From positions 496,001 through 560,000 of the forward strand of contig WBMV01009170.1 of assembly GCA_013396655.1 (NCBI GenBank): a stretch of 64,000 nucleotides of DNA. The letters are read 5' to 3'. The position numbers and the translations under genes are program-made. The DNA comes from Campylorhamphus procurvoides. Lineage: Eukaryota; Chordata; Aves; Passeriformes; Dendrocolaptidae. Within the stretch, counting starts at the first letter, position 1. Each line of letters opens with the position of its first letter. The notes beneath the pieces were generated by a model. It saw only the letters and a program-made list of their open reading frames with translations, was not told where the DNA came from and did no database searches. Shown in pieces: positions 25,001 to 38,300 of the stretch.

Positions 25001-28000
25001 CCACTAAATTCCAACCAGGAGTTATTCTCTTCACTTAGTCTTGCCTAAAGAAGGCAAAGAAGACGGGAAGTAAAGATTCTTTAATCACATCTGCCCCTTA
25101 CGGAGCTTACAGATTCCTACCAGCCTGTTCATAACACTAGGGAAAATAAAAACCTAATACAGTTATCTTATAAGCAGTGAGTAATCGCCCTGCATAAAAA
25201 ATCAGGCGTGGAGCACTGAGGGTGACAAACCCACCAGTTGCCATCTCTCTCCTAGGTCGACTAGGGGAAAGAGAAAATGGCAGCAGATGCCAGCATAGTA
25301 TTGCTTTATGGCCACAGACTTTTTTGCATCTTGAGAATGTTCCATCTTCTGTTTCACAATATGGCTGGAAGATGAAAATATTCTTCCATAGACACAGTAT
25401 GCATTGGAGTTAATAAAGAATTTAATCTTAAACAGCAATAGAAACCCAGAGCAACAGTTTGTGTTTCATTTTATTGCGGTTAAGTAGATTCAGCTTAATT
25501 TGTCTTCAGTTATATTTTGAAGTTCAGACTCAGCTGTGGCTTATAATTGAAGTCTCCCTCTTGCTTAGGCTATTGAGCCCTGCTCCCTTTTGTGTCTCTC
25601 TGCATTTCTTAGATATGTTCTGGATGTGTATGTGTGTGTGTGTTTTTGTGCCTTCAACACTACTTTATAAAATTCATTTTATCAGTATTTCTAGTGAAAT
25701 TCAGCTGAGTTATTAAAGAGTACCTTCCTGAGCTGCACTAACTTGCTGTCAGTCACTTCCCTCCTGATAATGAATTCTTAGAGAATTTGTCTGAGGATCA
25801 TATTTAAGGTGTGGGATGCAACCTGTGTATTTCTGATCTCTTTTCCCCCCATTTTGTAGAACAATGGAAAACCATACTTTTCAAAGTGTGTGATGTTTGT
25901 GCAGACTGGGAATATGTCTGTGTGAATTCTGTGTCAATTCTGTGAACAGCATCTTTATCACAAGCTCTGTTTTGACAGGAGGCTTTCATTTAGCTTTGTG
26001 TAGTCATTTCATGAGAGGCATTTGCATATAATAGCCAAACTGCATCTGGGAAATTGTGACAGAAGCAATCAGACTGTGGATGTTTTTACAGGTAAAACAA
26101 GCAGCTAGGTGCCAGCAATACTACTCAGCTGTGAGCAACATCTCTCAGCATGGGGCTGGGAAGGGGAACCTGGAAATTCCTAATGAGGCGTGCAGGAGGA
26201 CGTCAGAAGGCTTTTCAGCGGCTTTCCCTGACTGACTAGAAACTACCTGACAAAGACAAAGAACGTTATTTGTCCAAAATGCTCAAATCAAACTCTGGAC
26301 TAGTTGTTCCTTGGGGGTGTAACTAGGAAGGGAATAAGCAGTTATGTGGGTTTTAGTAAAGAAAATAATTAAGCAACTTTGGGTGTTAAAGAGCAGGACT
26401 TCAGAGGCTTTAGATTCAGGTCAAAGCCAGTCTAGCCTTGGGGAAGGCATAGAAGAGACAGCAGTAGAGTGGGTGAGACACAAATCCTGTTTGAACTTTT
26501 CTTTCAGTGCAGAGTAACACTAAAGCTTGTTTATATTCATGATAAAATTGAAGAAGGCTGTAGAAGCTGTGAAGATTCACGACTGAGTAGCTAATGGAAT
26601 GGCTCGTGCAACTGCCTTGTGAGCCATTCCAGCTCCTTGCTCTGCCTGATTTAGGCACAGTCCTGGGGCTGTGTACAGACATAGCTGTGTTAACGCCCAC
26701 CATCACTTCATACTGCAGCTGCTGAGCCTTGGATGTATGCAAGCAGCAGCAGTATCTCATCACCTCTTTAGGCTGGTTTCTATTTTGATGAGGGCCTATA
26801 GTTAAAAAAAAATAAAAATCGATATAATTCAAGTACTTTGGGGAGTTTATTTCGTACCTTATATATAGTTACATAAACTTGTATTCATAATACATATAAA
26901 CTATAGTATGTAGGGTGCATATAAAATTCAAAATACACATTTTAAGATATACTTTTAATGTATATTTAATGATATTGTGACAGTAATTTATGTTACATAC
27001 CTTAAAAAGTTTAACAAGCTGCTGAAATTTTCACAAAGGTTCTGGTGCCAGCACTGTTAATGTAATACAGCTTTAGTTTGGTGTCACATTTTACTGTGTC
27101 CCAAGGAAATAAGGATTGTGCAATCACTTTCTGCCTGTCAGTCTTGTATATAAGGTTTTGAACTGCTGATCTAGCTCCCAGAACATAGAAAGAAGACTTC
27201 ATGGAAGTCTTGAAGATAATCAAGTTCTTACAAGTTCAGCCATGGCCATGGCTCAGTAAAGAAGAAAAATCCAAACCAGACCCTCTCAGGAGTGCAAAGC
27301 TGTTACATATTTTCCTTGGCAGCCATCAACATATACATACCTCCAGGCTAAGCACAGCAGGTGCTGTCTCCTGCCCAGAAGAGATGTCAGGAAGTATATG
27401 TGGTGGAAGAGAAGTTGAAATTTTTTTCTCTAAGGAGCACCAGAGAAGTAGGACTTCAGTCTGTAGGAGATCTTGTTTCAATAAATCTGTTTCCCATGGA
27501 ACAAATCAGTACGAGGGTTTTTTTTTCATTTCACCATTCATATTTTAGTTTTCAAGTAATGTAATTCCTGAATTCACCAAATATGCAGTTTTAGAGATCA
27601 TGCCTCCGAGATGAGAATGAGTAGGAAATTGAGAGTCCTTGTACGTTTATGCCTAATGCAGCAAAAGCCATTTTACTTAATATTTTATCTTTAGAATTAT
27701 TAGCTCTGAACCACTTTTTGGTTTTGTTCTCTGACACTTGTCTGACTTGCAGCTTCAGAAATGTTTTCCTGTGGTCTTCGAACAGATTAGTGTTAGAGCG
27801 CACTGAAATATGGTAAGAATGTCACTCCAGAAGACCATTTAAAAAATAGATTTCTGTGGGGAGTCACAGTGTCTTTAAATACTTAGCCATTGGTATTAGT
27901 TTGAGAGCTAGCAATTTATATTCTTATTTTCCTTACTATCAATATTTACTTAATGTATTATGACAGAAAGATTTGAGTGCTATAAATACTTTCTAAAACA

Positions 28001-28968
28001 AAGCATAAAATTAGTTTGGAAGTCTTGCTTTTATAAAACCTGGAATGGCCTTCAGGGTCAAACCAGAACAAAGAAAAGTAGAAATCAAATAATGCACCTT
28101 ATGCAGGCTGAGCTGAACAAAACAGCCTTTCCATGTGCTGTAAACGTCGTTCAGTTTGGCATCTGACAGGCAGGCAGAGATGGAGACTCCCAGTGTGGGG
28201 AGACACAACCACCACTGGCCTGCGTTTGTCCTTCTTGAGTCACCAGTGTGTCAGACAGCTCAGCAAAGAGCTTGTGGTACGATGTTGGGCACAGAAAAAC
28301 TGGTTTTGCACCTAAATGGTAATTAGTTTTAATAAAAATGGAGGCACTATGAATGAAATGTGAAGAAATAGTGCAAAGAAGAGGACCTAGAAGCAAAAAC
28401 AAAGGTAAATGATTTGACAGCATAAAGGCATAAAAGCCTTCAAAAATATGGATAGGTAGACATTTTTGAGAAATGTTTTGACACATGGATGAATTACTTT
28501 GCAAATTAATTGATTAGGACAGCTCATTTTGCAGATCCAAAACTTCCAATGAAGGTGTAACTGGAGAACTACGATTTCATCAACAGAAGTTGACCATCTG
28601 TGTATGAAGTTCTACCTACCAATAAAGAAGTGACATATTTAGAGAATATTTAAAAATATTCTAAAATTAATAAAAGAAAACATATTTTGCTAAATTATTT
28701 ATTGAAATCATCACCATTAGGTGATTAGATCTAAGGAGGTTAATAAAATTCCAAAGAACAGACAAAGATTATTGAAGAGAGGATAAGGGGAATGCACTTC
28801 TTTTTGTTTGAGGGCATAAACTTATAAAAGGTTGAGAACAAAGGGTATTTATTACGGTAATCCAAATGCTTTTCTCTTTATGCTCCTACTTGCTGCTCTT
28901 AACTAGGGTAAGATTGGGATAAATGAAGCTAAGCTCTGTTTGCCTCCAGGATGCATTCCATCGGTGGT

Positions 28969-28996
28969 ATACCCCAAAATCCTCATCTTGGGGTAT
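28969..28996. repeat. Small hairpin, 9-bp perfect arms
   Basis: ATACCCCAA at 28969-28977 is the reverse complement of TTGGGGTAT at 28988-28996, with a 10-base loop. Confidence 0.8.
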
Positions 28997-29372
28997 GTAC
29001 ACACTCAACAACCCTAATCTGCTAGACTTTTATGTTAGAGAATCTCCTTAAAATACAATACAGCTTCTTTCCAGCCTTTATTTGAAAGGAAAGTGATGCA
29101 CCTCGAGAGAAGAGAAGGAGAAGAAAAGGCAGTATGGGGGAGTTATCATTCAAGTCTCAAATCAGGACATAGCTAGTGTAGGGCCTATAAAGTCAGCATA
29201 GTCATGAAATATGGAATACAGTTTGTTTTGTATGAGCCAGTCTATACAATGGCATGACGTGTTGGAGATGTCTGCTCTGTTTTTGCCACTAAGGTGGGAA
29301 AGACAGTTATGTGAAATTGTAGTGCAGCAACCACATCGGGTATTGGGCTCTTTCAGAAGGCTGGGGACAGCT

Positions 29373-29390
29373 CTGCTGCTGCTGCTGCTG
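29373..29390 (+). repeat. (CTG)6 trinucleotide run
   Basis: There are six perfect CTG units followed by CTT. In the plus frame from 29211 they encode a run of leucines, but that 78-codon frame has no other sign of being a gene. Confidence 0.9.
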
Positions 29391-32300
29391 CTTCCAGAGC
29401 TAGCTGATTATCTCCACAGAATCCCACAGCACATGGCATACAGATAAACTTTTTGTTCTAGACTGTCACCCTATTTTTCATTTGCCTTAAGTTTAGGAGC
29501 TACACAAAATTGCATATAATTAATTAAATGTTCTTCAGTGGTGGTGTGGGGATATTTGCTTCTATTTCATTTGGTTTCTGAAATCTAAGGATTAACCTTC
29601 AGCCTGAAGGAGTCAGGCAATCCATTTACATTCCAGAAGCAGTGCATGTCCTTTCAGCAACTCAAATATAATTTGTTCTACTACGCTTAATGATATTTGT
29701 AATCGTATTTTCTGGTACTGAGCTATATTTAATAGAGTTGAAACATGCAACATGTAAACCTTAAAACAGCCTTTGCATCTTTTCCTAGTGTTGTTTGTTC
29801 CGGTTGTTTTGCATGCTCTGAGTAGGCAGAGGGAGGTGGTATGATTTGAGATTAAAAGTTCTAAATATGTGATGTTGAAACCCATTGACATTACTTTAGG
29901 AACATTAATAATCTAAGCATAAAAGTAGTTTTGAGGACTAATTAAAAATGTGTGTTATAGAAATGGATGGTGGATGGAGGGATGGGAAATGGTTGTCTCT
30001 CAATGCTGTGTATATTGGAGTAGATCCTAGTGTTCACTGACTGCTCAGGGAGAGAAGAAAGGCAGGAACCTGCACTTGGAATTTGGTAGATTGCATTATA
30101 AAAGTGTCTGAAATTTGGACACAGCATTTGAAATATGATTTTGTGCAAAACTCCTCATTGTGTATTTTATTCCTAATTGTGCTTATTTAATTTAGAAGGA
30201 GAAATCTCTGTCTAACATAGGGCAAGAGACAGTTAAGAGTTGTAGGCAGAAGTTTTGTTATCAGATACTGGTGACAAATTTATCGGACTCCCTACGTAAA
30301 ATGAAATCTATATGCAAAGATTGTAATTGGTCTGAAATAAGAGGGAAAAAAAGTAAAAAGTAGACACTTGAATCTTGGCCTTATGTACCAGATATTGATT
30401 TTGTGATCATCTAGCTCTTTGTTATTTGTTTGTTTTAAGAGTCCTTTTGGTCCCTAATTGATTTTTTCTTCCAAATTAGTTCCTATAAAAATTCTTCATT
30501 TTACGTGGTAGTCTACCAGAAGAAAGCAGCTCCTTGGAGAATGTATGATAATGGTGTAATATTGAGGCAGAGTTCTAGCAGGGTTTTGTGGATTTCTTTT
30601 ATAATACTTCTACTTCATTTTCCCATTATAGGCTTAACAAAGCCAAGATTATCTTAACCTAAGCATGTCGGTCCTGTTCAAATCCAGTTGGTTATTTTCA
30701 TGATGAAAATTAACATTTTAAAGTGCTTTGCTGGATTGGGGCCCAGATGATTGTTACCTCTTTCAAATTAAAGCCTTCTTGATCATCATAATAAGGGAAT
30801 TATACCAATAATTATTAATGAATAGTATTACCGTGTAAATTCCCCTGTGAATCTGACTGCATACAGGAATTAGAGCCTTGGTTCCAATATTTCATAAATG
30901 TGCCTTAGCAATCTTAATTCAATTTATTTACGTTCTTGCTTACTGATAACTATTTCTGGTAAAGAATTTGGAATTTGGAGGTGGACTGTTTTGATCACAT
31001 GGGAATAGATAATGATTCTTCAAAGTTTCCCCTGTTGAGGAAAGCAAGACAGTCTGAGTTGGTTTTTAAAGTTCCCCTTTCAAAAGTAAAATTCTTTCTT
31101 TTCAAATCTAGGAAGAAAAGCAGCAGAGACTGAAAAGTTAAGAAGACCTTAAAACATACCTTGTATCTAGGTCTTTGTGTCAGTGAAAAGGAGAATTTGG
31201 GAATAAAAATGACTTAGTGAGAAAACCAAGGCTGGGTGATTTTGACGAACTTTTCCTACTTTTCTGCAAGCATTTTTGTAGCTCCTTGAGGTGAATATTG
31301 AAGAGAAATGACAGCACTAACCCAGCTGATCTTTTCTGGTGACTTAAGCATCATTGATTTTTGCCTCTACATTGTAATGAACATTCTGGGAAGAGCCTTG
31401 GTGGAGATACTGAAGGTGTTGCTGTCAGTGGCAATTTTGAATAGTGAAGCAGATCAGGACAGGTCTCATTTTGCTTTTATGCAATGTTTCTTGGTGGTCT
31501 TTTTTAACTTTTATTTTCATAAGCCTAGAAGAATTGCAGTGAAGCTTCTGGGTGTCAGCGCCCAGGAGAAATCATCTGTTTTCCTGATCCAGTTGGATGA
31601 TGTGGAGCTGAAGCCCTTTGTCCTCGCAGTAGATTCTGATAAAGTCCAAGGCTTGGGTGCCAGCCTTGGGTGCCACAGCTGTGATCACAAGCCCTACTCC
31701 GCAGCTTCCCATACCAGCAATGCTCTCAGTTCAGGGATGATTGGTGATGAGTAGAAGCTTAATGCTGTGGCTGAAGGAAAGCTGGAAAGGGCATAGAGTA
31801 TGTGACTGGCTGGAGCCATGTGTGAAGTATGTTGAAATACCACATATAGACTGAGGTGGGCAATGAATAGAGAACCATGAAAGTTGGAGAAGCAATGAGC
31901 TTTTAGTTGTTTTTTTTCTTTGTTTGTTTTGTGTGTATGTTGGTTTTGTTTTTTGGAGTTTTTTTTTTCTGAGACTGTGAGTCCTGAAAGAAAAACCCAG
32001 AAAAGTGACCTGGTTTGGTTGAAGGGCAGAGGCTACCACAGAGCAATATTTGTACTGCTCTATGTCTGGACAGATTTTTTAAGTATTATTTTATAATGAG
32101 CAGTGCAGGTACTTTACAGACACCTTGTAGCACTACAGAGCGCGCCAGTAGATGCCACATATTTTCTCCAGTTTGTCTCTGGTGCTTTTGTTCTCTGGTC
32201 TTCCTGTCGTGACAAATAAAACTTTGTTCTATGCCGTCTTTCTGACAAGTCCATCCCTCAGAGCACTTGATACTGTTTAGTAGTTTCCTCTAACAGCAGC

Positions 32301-35300
32301 TTCATGCTTCCTTTCTTGGATGAGACTATGTATCAAACTGAACAAGGCATCAAGCATACTTAGATTTTGAAAAGTGTTCACTGGTAACAAAAAGATGGAC
32401 TGAGAAGTCTGAATGTTCTTTTTGCAGTCCATTTATGTGACAAGCTTGTGTTTGTTTGGAAAACAGAGGTAAGAGATGTGGCAGAGGTAAATCTTTTTCT
32501 CTCTGTTGACTTACTCAAAAACATCAAATGGGATTTATATGTTTCACTGCTACAAATATTAATAAATTGGAATGAATATCTCATTAAAAAACGAAAATCT
32601 GCAGGCAAAACACGTTCAAATAAAAGGCTTTGAATACCCATCTCTCCCTCTTCATCCTTGCAGAGCTAGCTTTTTCCTTCAGTACTGTGAAACTACAGTT
32701 CCCTTTGGTTGCACCAGTTTTGTAACCAGTGAAGGGTGACTGCTGATCTGCTCATTCCTTACCACGGGGAAATCCCTGATCCTCTTTGGGATTTCCTACT
32801 TGCCTTGGGCTGTATAATCCAAGCTTGCTGTGCCTCACTGCAGCAGCAAACCCCATGCTGCATGGTAGGCATCTTCTGCATGGGTGACATCCTGGGACAG
32901 AGGTGCCCTAGGAAGCCTTGTGAGCCTCTTCAGTTTGGGGATCGATGCCTGCGGAGAAGGCATGCTCTTTCTCTACTTCTGAAGGTCCCAGATTCCATGT
33001 GCCAGGACACTACTGGCGACTGACCCAATTACCTCTGCCCTCTACAGAATATACTATGCACTCTCTTTTTACTGTAAGCATAATCCTTCAAGGTACACAT
33101 ACATCAATGAGTAACTAGAGGTGGAGATAGAAGAGCCAGTGAAGCCTCTGTCACTGGAGAGTTATATGGGGTGTGTTTTTGACAGACTGTGTTGTTCTTC
33201 ATGCAGGGTGTCCCTTACACAGACTGTTGTCAGAACAGCATAGTCACTGCACATGATGCAGTACAGTGTTTACTGCGTGCTGGTGCAAACTCACCTCCTC
33301 CATACAGCCTCAGATACGTGAGACAAGAAACAAACATGTTCTACACTTGAATAACCTTGCAGTCCTGTTAAAGTTCATAGAAAATTCCTGTAGCTCTATG
33401 GCAAAATTGGATCCTGTTGGTTAGAAAATTATCTCTCAAACCTTGACCACAGTTCTTAAGCTTGCATAGATCATTTAAATGTCACTAATTTGTGCTTCAC
33501 ATTTTGTGCAGCACAGCAGTGATTTTGTTTTATATTAGGAAATAAGAGAAAAATTCTAGTAAGAGACATCTAGTAAATATAGTGTTCCTAATGCAAAAGA
33601 TTACTAGCTTTTTAAGAGATGATAACATATCAGTAGTCTGAAAATACTCTGGTAAGATTATAATTGAATTGTCCAGAAGATTCCTGTGCTTCTTCATTGT
33701 CAGGTTATCTTAGGATATTACTCAGTCTGATAGGAACAAAACCTTTTACAAGCTTTTTGGCAGAAAACAAGGTGAAGAGGTGGAATATTTCCAATTTCAC
33801 TCTTAAGTTCAAGACTAGCTTAATTTCCTCTTTAGAGGTCACTAAATGCATTTATATTTAATTCTCTAATGGATAAATTCTGTTATTTATTTTTAAAGTC
33901 GTATGCCTGCAGTTGCCTTCATTTAGAACACTCTCATGCTTGAAAGAAATTAATAAATTCTATGAGAAATTGGGTGGAACTTCAATATAATGAAACTTCT
34001 CAGAGCAGGTGGGCTGTATCCGTCACATTTAGTCATATCTTAAGAGCCAGATGGTATATTTGCAATTGTGTTTCAGGATTTGGCCACAAATTCATTGTTT
34101 GTCAGTTTGTACTGCTGTTGTAAGTAAACACTCTGTGTACAAAAGGAGTCCACCACTTTTGGTAAACTCTAAAAGTTATTGCCACAGAACATACAATTAG
34201 GCTAACAGAAAACACTAATATCTTCTCATATTCTTCTGAAGTTAAAATCTTCATGCGGAATAGCTATCAGGCTTGCATATTTGTACTTTTTATTAGTGTT
34301 GCTGCTTACCTTCACGGACACCTTATGGCAGGTTACTGTAGATGTCCATTAAGCTCTTCACTGCAGCTTCCTTTCCTTTGAAACATGCGGTGCATTTTTC
34401 TTTCAAAAAAATTGCCTCTGTTGCCTGTTAATGCCTCAACTGAAAAATAATTGAAAAAGTAATGGCTAACTTCTATCAGCTCAAAGGCTCAAGTGGTTAG
34501 GTTTCAATTATTCCCCTCAGTAGTCAGATGGAGAACTATAAAAAGGCAGTATTGCAACTGCTTGTTGTGATTTTTTAAATTTTTTTTTGTGTCTTTTTAA
34601 CTTCTGTGTTCCATAAGACACAGTGTTTAGTCTTTCAAGGTTGTTCAGCTCCTATGGAACTTTCCCTGTATTTGCAAAGGAGCTGCTGTTCATTTTTGCA
34701 GACATCAGTAATTGAAAGAAGAACTTTTGGAAAATTTTCTTTAATTGCTCTACATATGATCGTTCACACTTTAGTACAACTATGTGAGTGTCTCTACAGG
34801 GAGTAGGAAAATTTTACAGTCCTTCAGCCATCCCATCGTCAGCAATAGAAAAAAAAGTTTGGTCTTTGAATTGTGGCAGAATAAAGAACTGGCCAAAGAC
34901 CAGAAATACTTACTTTGAATGAAATTGCTTAGGGTTTTTGTGTTTTTTTTTTAAATCTGCAAAATGCTTAGCTTAATTTTTATGTATTAAAAAGTTAGTG
35001 AACATTTACGTCTGTGTACATAAGACGGGTTTCTGATACTATGTCATTTAGATTAATTTTACTTTTCTTTATATTTTTGCTGCTAAAATCAAGCAAACTG
35101 TGCAATATTACAGTCATTTGACCAAAAAGTGTTATTCTTTCAGAAACAGACCACACCCATTCAAAAGTTTGCTTTATTTTTTATTTACATACTTACTGTT
35201 TGCTCATTCAACAGCAATATTCCCATGAAATATCCCTTATATAGCAGCTTTTCACTTTGGGACTTGAAGTTGAGTTCATACTTCCTCAATGAAGGAATTC

Positions 35301-38300
35301 AGAGCAAGAAATTTGGTTAGGTAGCATTGCTTTAGTTTCTTTTAAAACAAGCAAAACAGCTCGCATACCCTATGCAGTGGTTGCAACCCTTCATGTTTTG
35401 TAGTTGATATTGTATGTTGTCTTTCTCACAAAATGCTGCCTTTGTCTGTTCAACGTTTTAGGCATTAGTCTGTTCATTCAGATTTCAGCATCACTCAGTG
35501 AAAATAACCTGTTCTGTATGTGTTGATGAAATCTCCCTTTTGTTGAAAGAATACCATATACAACCCCAAAAAGTTATGCAAGATTACAGTTTGGAGAGGA
35601 GGAGTTGAGAAGTCATGTAAACCAATTGCATTGGTATAGGTTAGAAAATAAGAGGAAATAAGGAAATAGGGCTTCTCTTTACCCCAAATATGTGAAATGT
35701 GCAGATTTAATTGATTTTCCACTAAATTCTCACTGACAACCAAGAGTTTTCTACTTCCATTAATTGCTAGGCTCTTTTCCCTGCAATCTATGATGCATAT
35801 TTAGAGTTGCTTGTTTTATATTGTCTCTGCATTTAAAGTTAGTAATTTCTCACTGTGCATTTCTAAGGAGCAAGTGGAAGATTAAAAACATGATTTTTCT
35901 TGGTTTTGGAAATACATATTATTGCAGGGGAAGATCCTTCCTAGGAGAACCTGAATGTCTGATTCAGTTTTTATTTGGAGAAACACAGTTGTTCCCAAGC
36001 TGAAAAGAACTTCTGTTTTCTATTTGTATGTTTATTTTATCTCTGGTCAGACAGGGCTTACGGTGTGTGTTGTGTGATGGAGCATCTGTTGATTCAGAGA
36101 ACTGTGAACAAATGAAGATGACAAAGTCAAAGGCCATGCTCTGGCATAGGAGAGAGGGCTGTGTGCTTGTGATTAATAGCAGGGGATGATTGTCACTGAC
36201 AATGCAGGCTGTTGGTGGCACAGAATTAGGAGGCTTTCTGTTTATTTTATGTCGCTTTTGCTTCTTTACTCTTAAGCTACTGATCTAGTTTGACCCCCAT
36301 TTGAAAACCCTGGGTGGTACTGACTGGCAAGTATGTTGACATGAGGATGAAGGTTGAATACTGGCCTCCCACCTCAGTTTGCATGTGGTTTTCATGCATC
36401 CCAGTGCAGTCCCATGCTGCTTATGAGGGATCACACTGACATTTTCTTCATTCAGAAGTGTGGTGTGACATGCACAGCTAGAAGGGAATGGAGTAAAATC
36501 AAGCAAGTAAATCATATATTTCTTCTAACATTCTAGTGGATTGTTGTGGGAAAAGGCATTCTCATTTTCTCGATCATGCAATGGGAAGGACAGCAATCTG
36601 CTTTGAAAAGTAACTGTGCAATATGCCCTCTCTGAACAGTTTGCAGACTGTGTAGAAAACAAATAAAAATACAAATGTGCAGATTACAAAGTGAGCAAGA
36701 GAAAACCCCTCCTGACTGTCATGTACTTCATTGAGAGTATTAATTTACTGCAGACAATGTAAGTTGGTGTCTTTGTGGTTTGGCATCTAAAACGTGTTTT
36801 CAGTGTGCCAGGTTCCTGTGGCCACAAAATCTTGCTGAATCTGGACCACGCATTTCCCAGGCTTCTGGAGTTGGCTGGGTGCGTTCAGCAGACCAGTGTG
36901 TTGCAGCAGGCAGACAGGCAGAGCGGGCACAATGACACTGTCTGTGATTTCAGTCTCACCCTTCTGACACATTCTATGCTCTAGAGAGGACCTCAGACCT
37001 GCCCTGTTGCAATGGTTTTGTCCAGTGATCCTGATCTATGGATGCCCTGGTTGCCATCAACCCAGCCCCACACTGCTTGTCCAGAGGCCATGGGCTTGTG
37101 CCTCAGGGGCAAGGGTCTGCCTGTGGCCTGTGGCTACCCATGCCCCTGCCCTCACCCAGTGTCCCACTCCCACCCAATCCTTTTCAGGCCAACCCCAGCA
37201 AGATGTTTGGATGCAGCTGTTTGTCTCTTGCTTGTATGGTAAATGGCTTGTCCTTAAAGCATTTCAGTCAGCTAGAAACATTAATTGGCTTGAGCTTCAT
37301 GCTTAAAGAGCTGGCAGCCCTGAATTTGTTGCTATGTTCTGCACAGACACTGGCCCTAAATTTCTGCTCACAGTAATGGATATTTGGCTTTTTCCACTTT
37401 TCACTAAAACACATAATTCAGTTGATTCCTGTGGTGTCCCCTGAATTTTTGTAGGTCTTTGGATGAGGATATGAGAAGGAGTCTGGCTTTAAAGCCAGGC
37501 AGCCCAAGAGGAAATTGCAGCCAGGTCAGGTATAAGCTTGCTTTGTTTATCCAGTGATATAAATTGTTACTATGAAGAATGAGGGCCAATAAAGCAAATG
37601 AAGGGAGTTCTTAACTAATGATGGATAGGACAATCAATCCAGAGGTCAGGAACATCACAGAGGAAGCATGCACAGTAGAGCACAAAAGCAGCAGTAATGA
37701 GGATACAGGAAAAAATCATATCAAACAGAGTTTTTCCTAAGCTTAAAATGTATGCAAAGGTTCCGTGTTGTGGGGGGTTGAACAGTTAGCCTGAGGAGAA
37801 TGATGTGACGAGAAAACCAGGTGAAGAGAAGACCTGAAGAACAGAATTTTCCCATCAGTATTACAAACAGTCTGTAGAGGCATATACTGCATCAGGTCAT
37901 GCTGCACTTCATGCTAGTTTTGAAACCCCAGCAATTTGAAGAAAAGCACTCTGTAAGTGTGGGAAACTGTTTGAAGGGGAATTTTGTGTGTTATCTTGGA
38001 TACAGCCTTTGTTGCTGTTTGAGAGCAAAGACCAAGGAGAACATGAAAGTAATGCTCTCTCCAGCTCTGTATGTGTCACTAGCTCTTGAGAGTCAAATGA
38101 TGTTTGGAGTAACACCTGCTTCATATTGAGGCCATCCATAGAAGAAAGTCTTAGACTTCATTCAGAATATGTGAATGTAGAGAGTGGCATTTTTCTCAGT
38201 ATGTATGGGATGTCCTTTACAACCGAAATATGGCCTATATATGTATATAGTACTCTGCACTCTGTTGTAACAATAACTTACTATTTTATTTTTATCTTAT

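Noticed and set aside
29211..29447. Plus-strand frame with a leucine run that looks like a signal or membrane segment
   Set aside because: The leucines come from the (CTG)6 microsatellite; the rest shows no protein-like features.
31308..31754. 148-codon plus-strand open frame, the longest outside repeats and low-complexity DNA
   Set aside because: No recognisable domain, no promoter or splice context, and a length expected by chance in 64 kb read in six frames.
37007..37376. Three overlapping plus-strand frames of 76-112 codons
   Set aside because: Local GC-rich composition removes stops in all frames; there is no codon bias favouring one and no similarity recognised.
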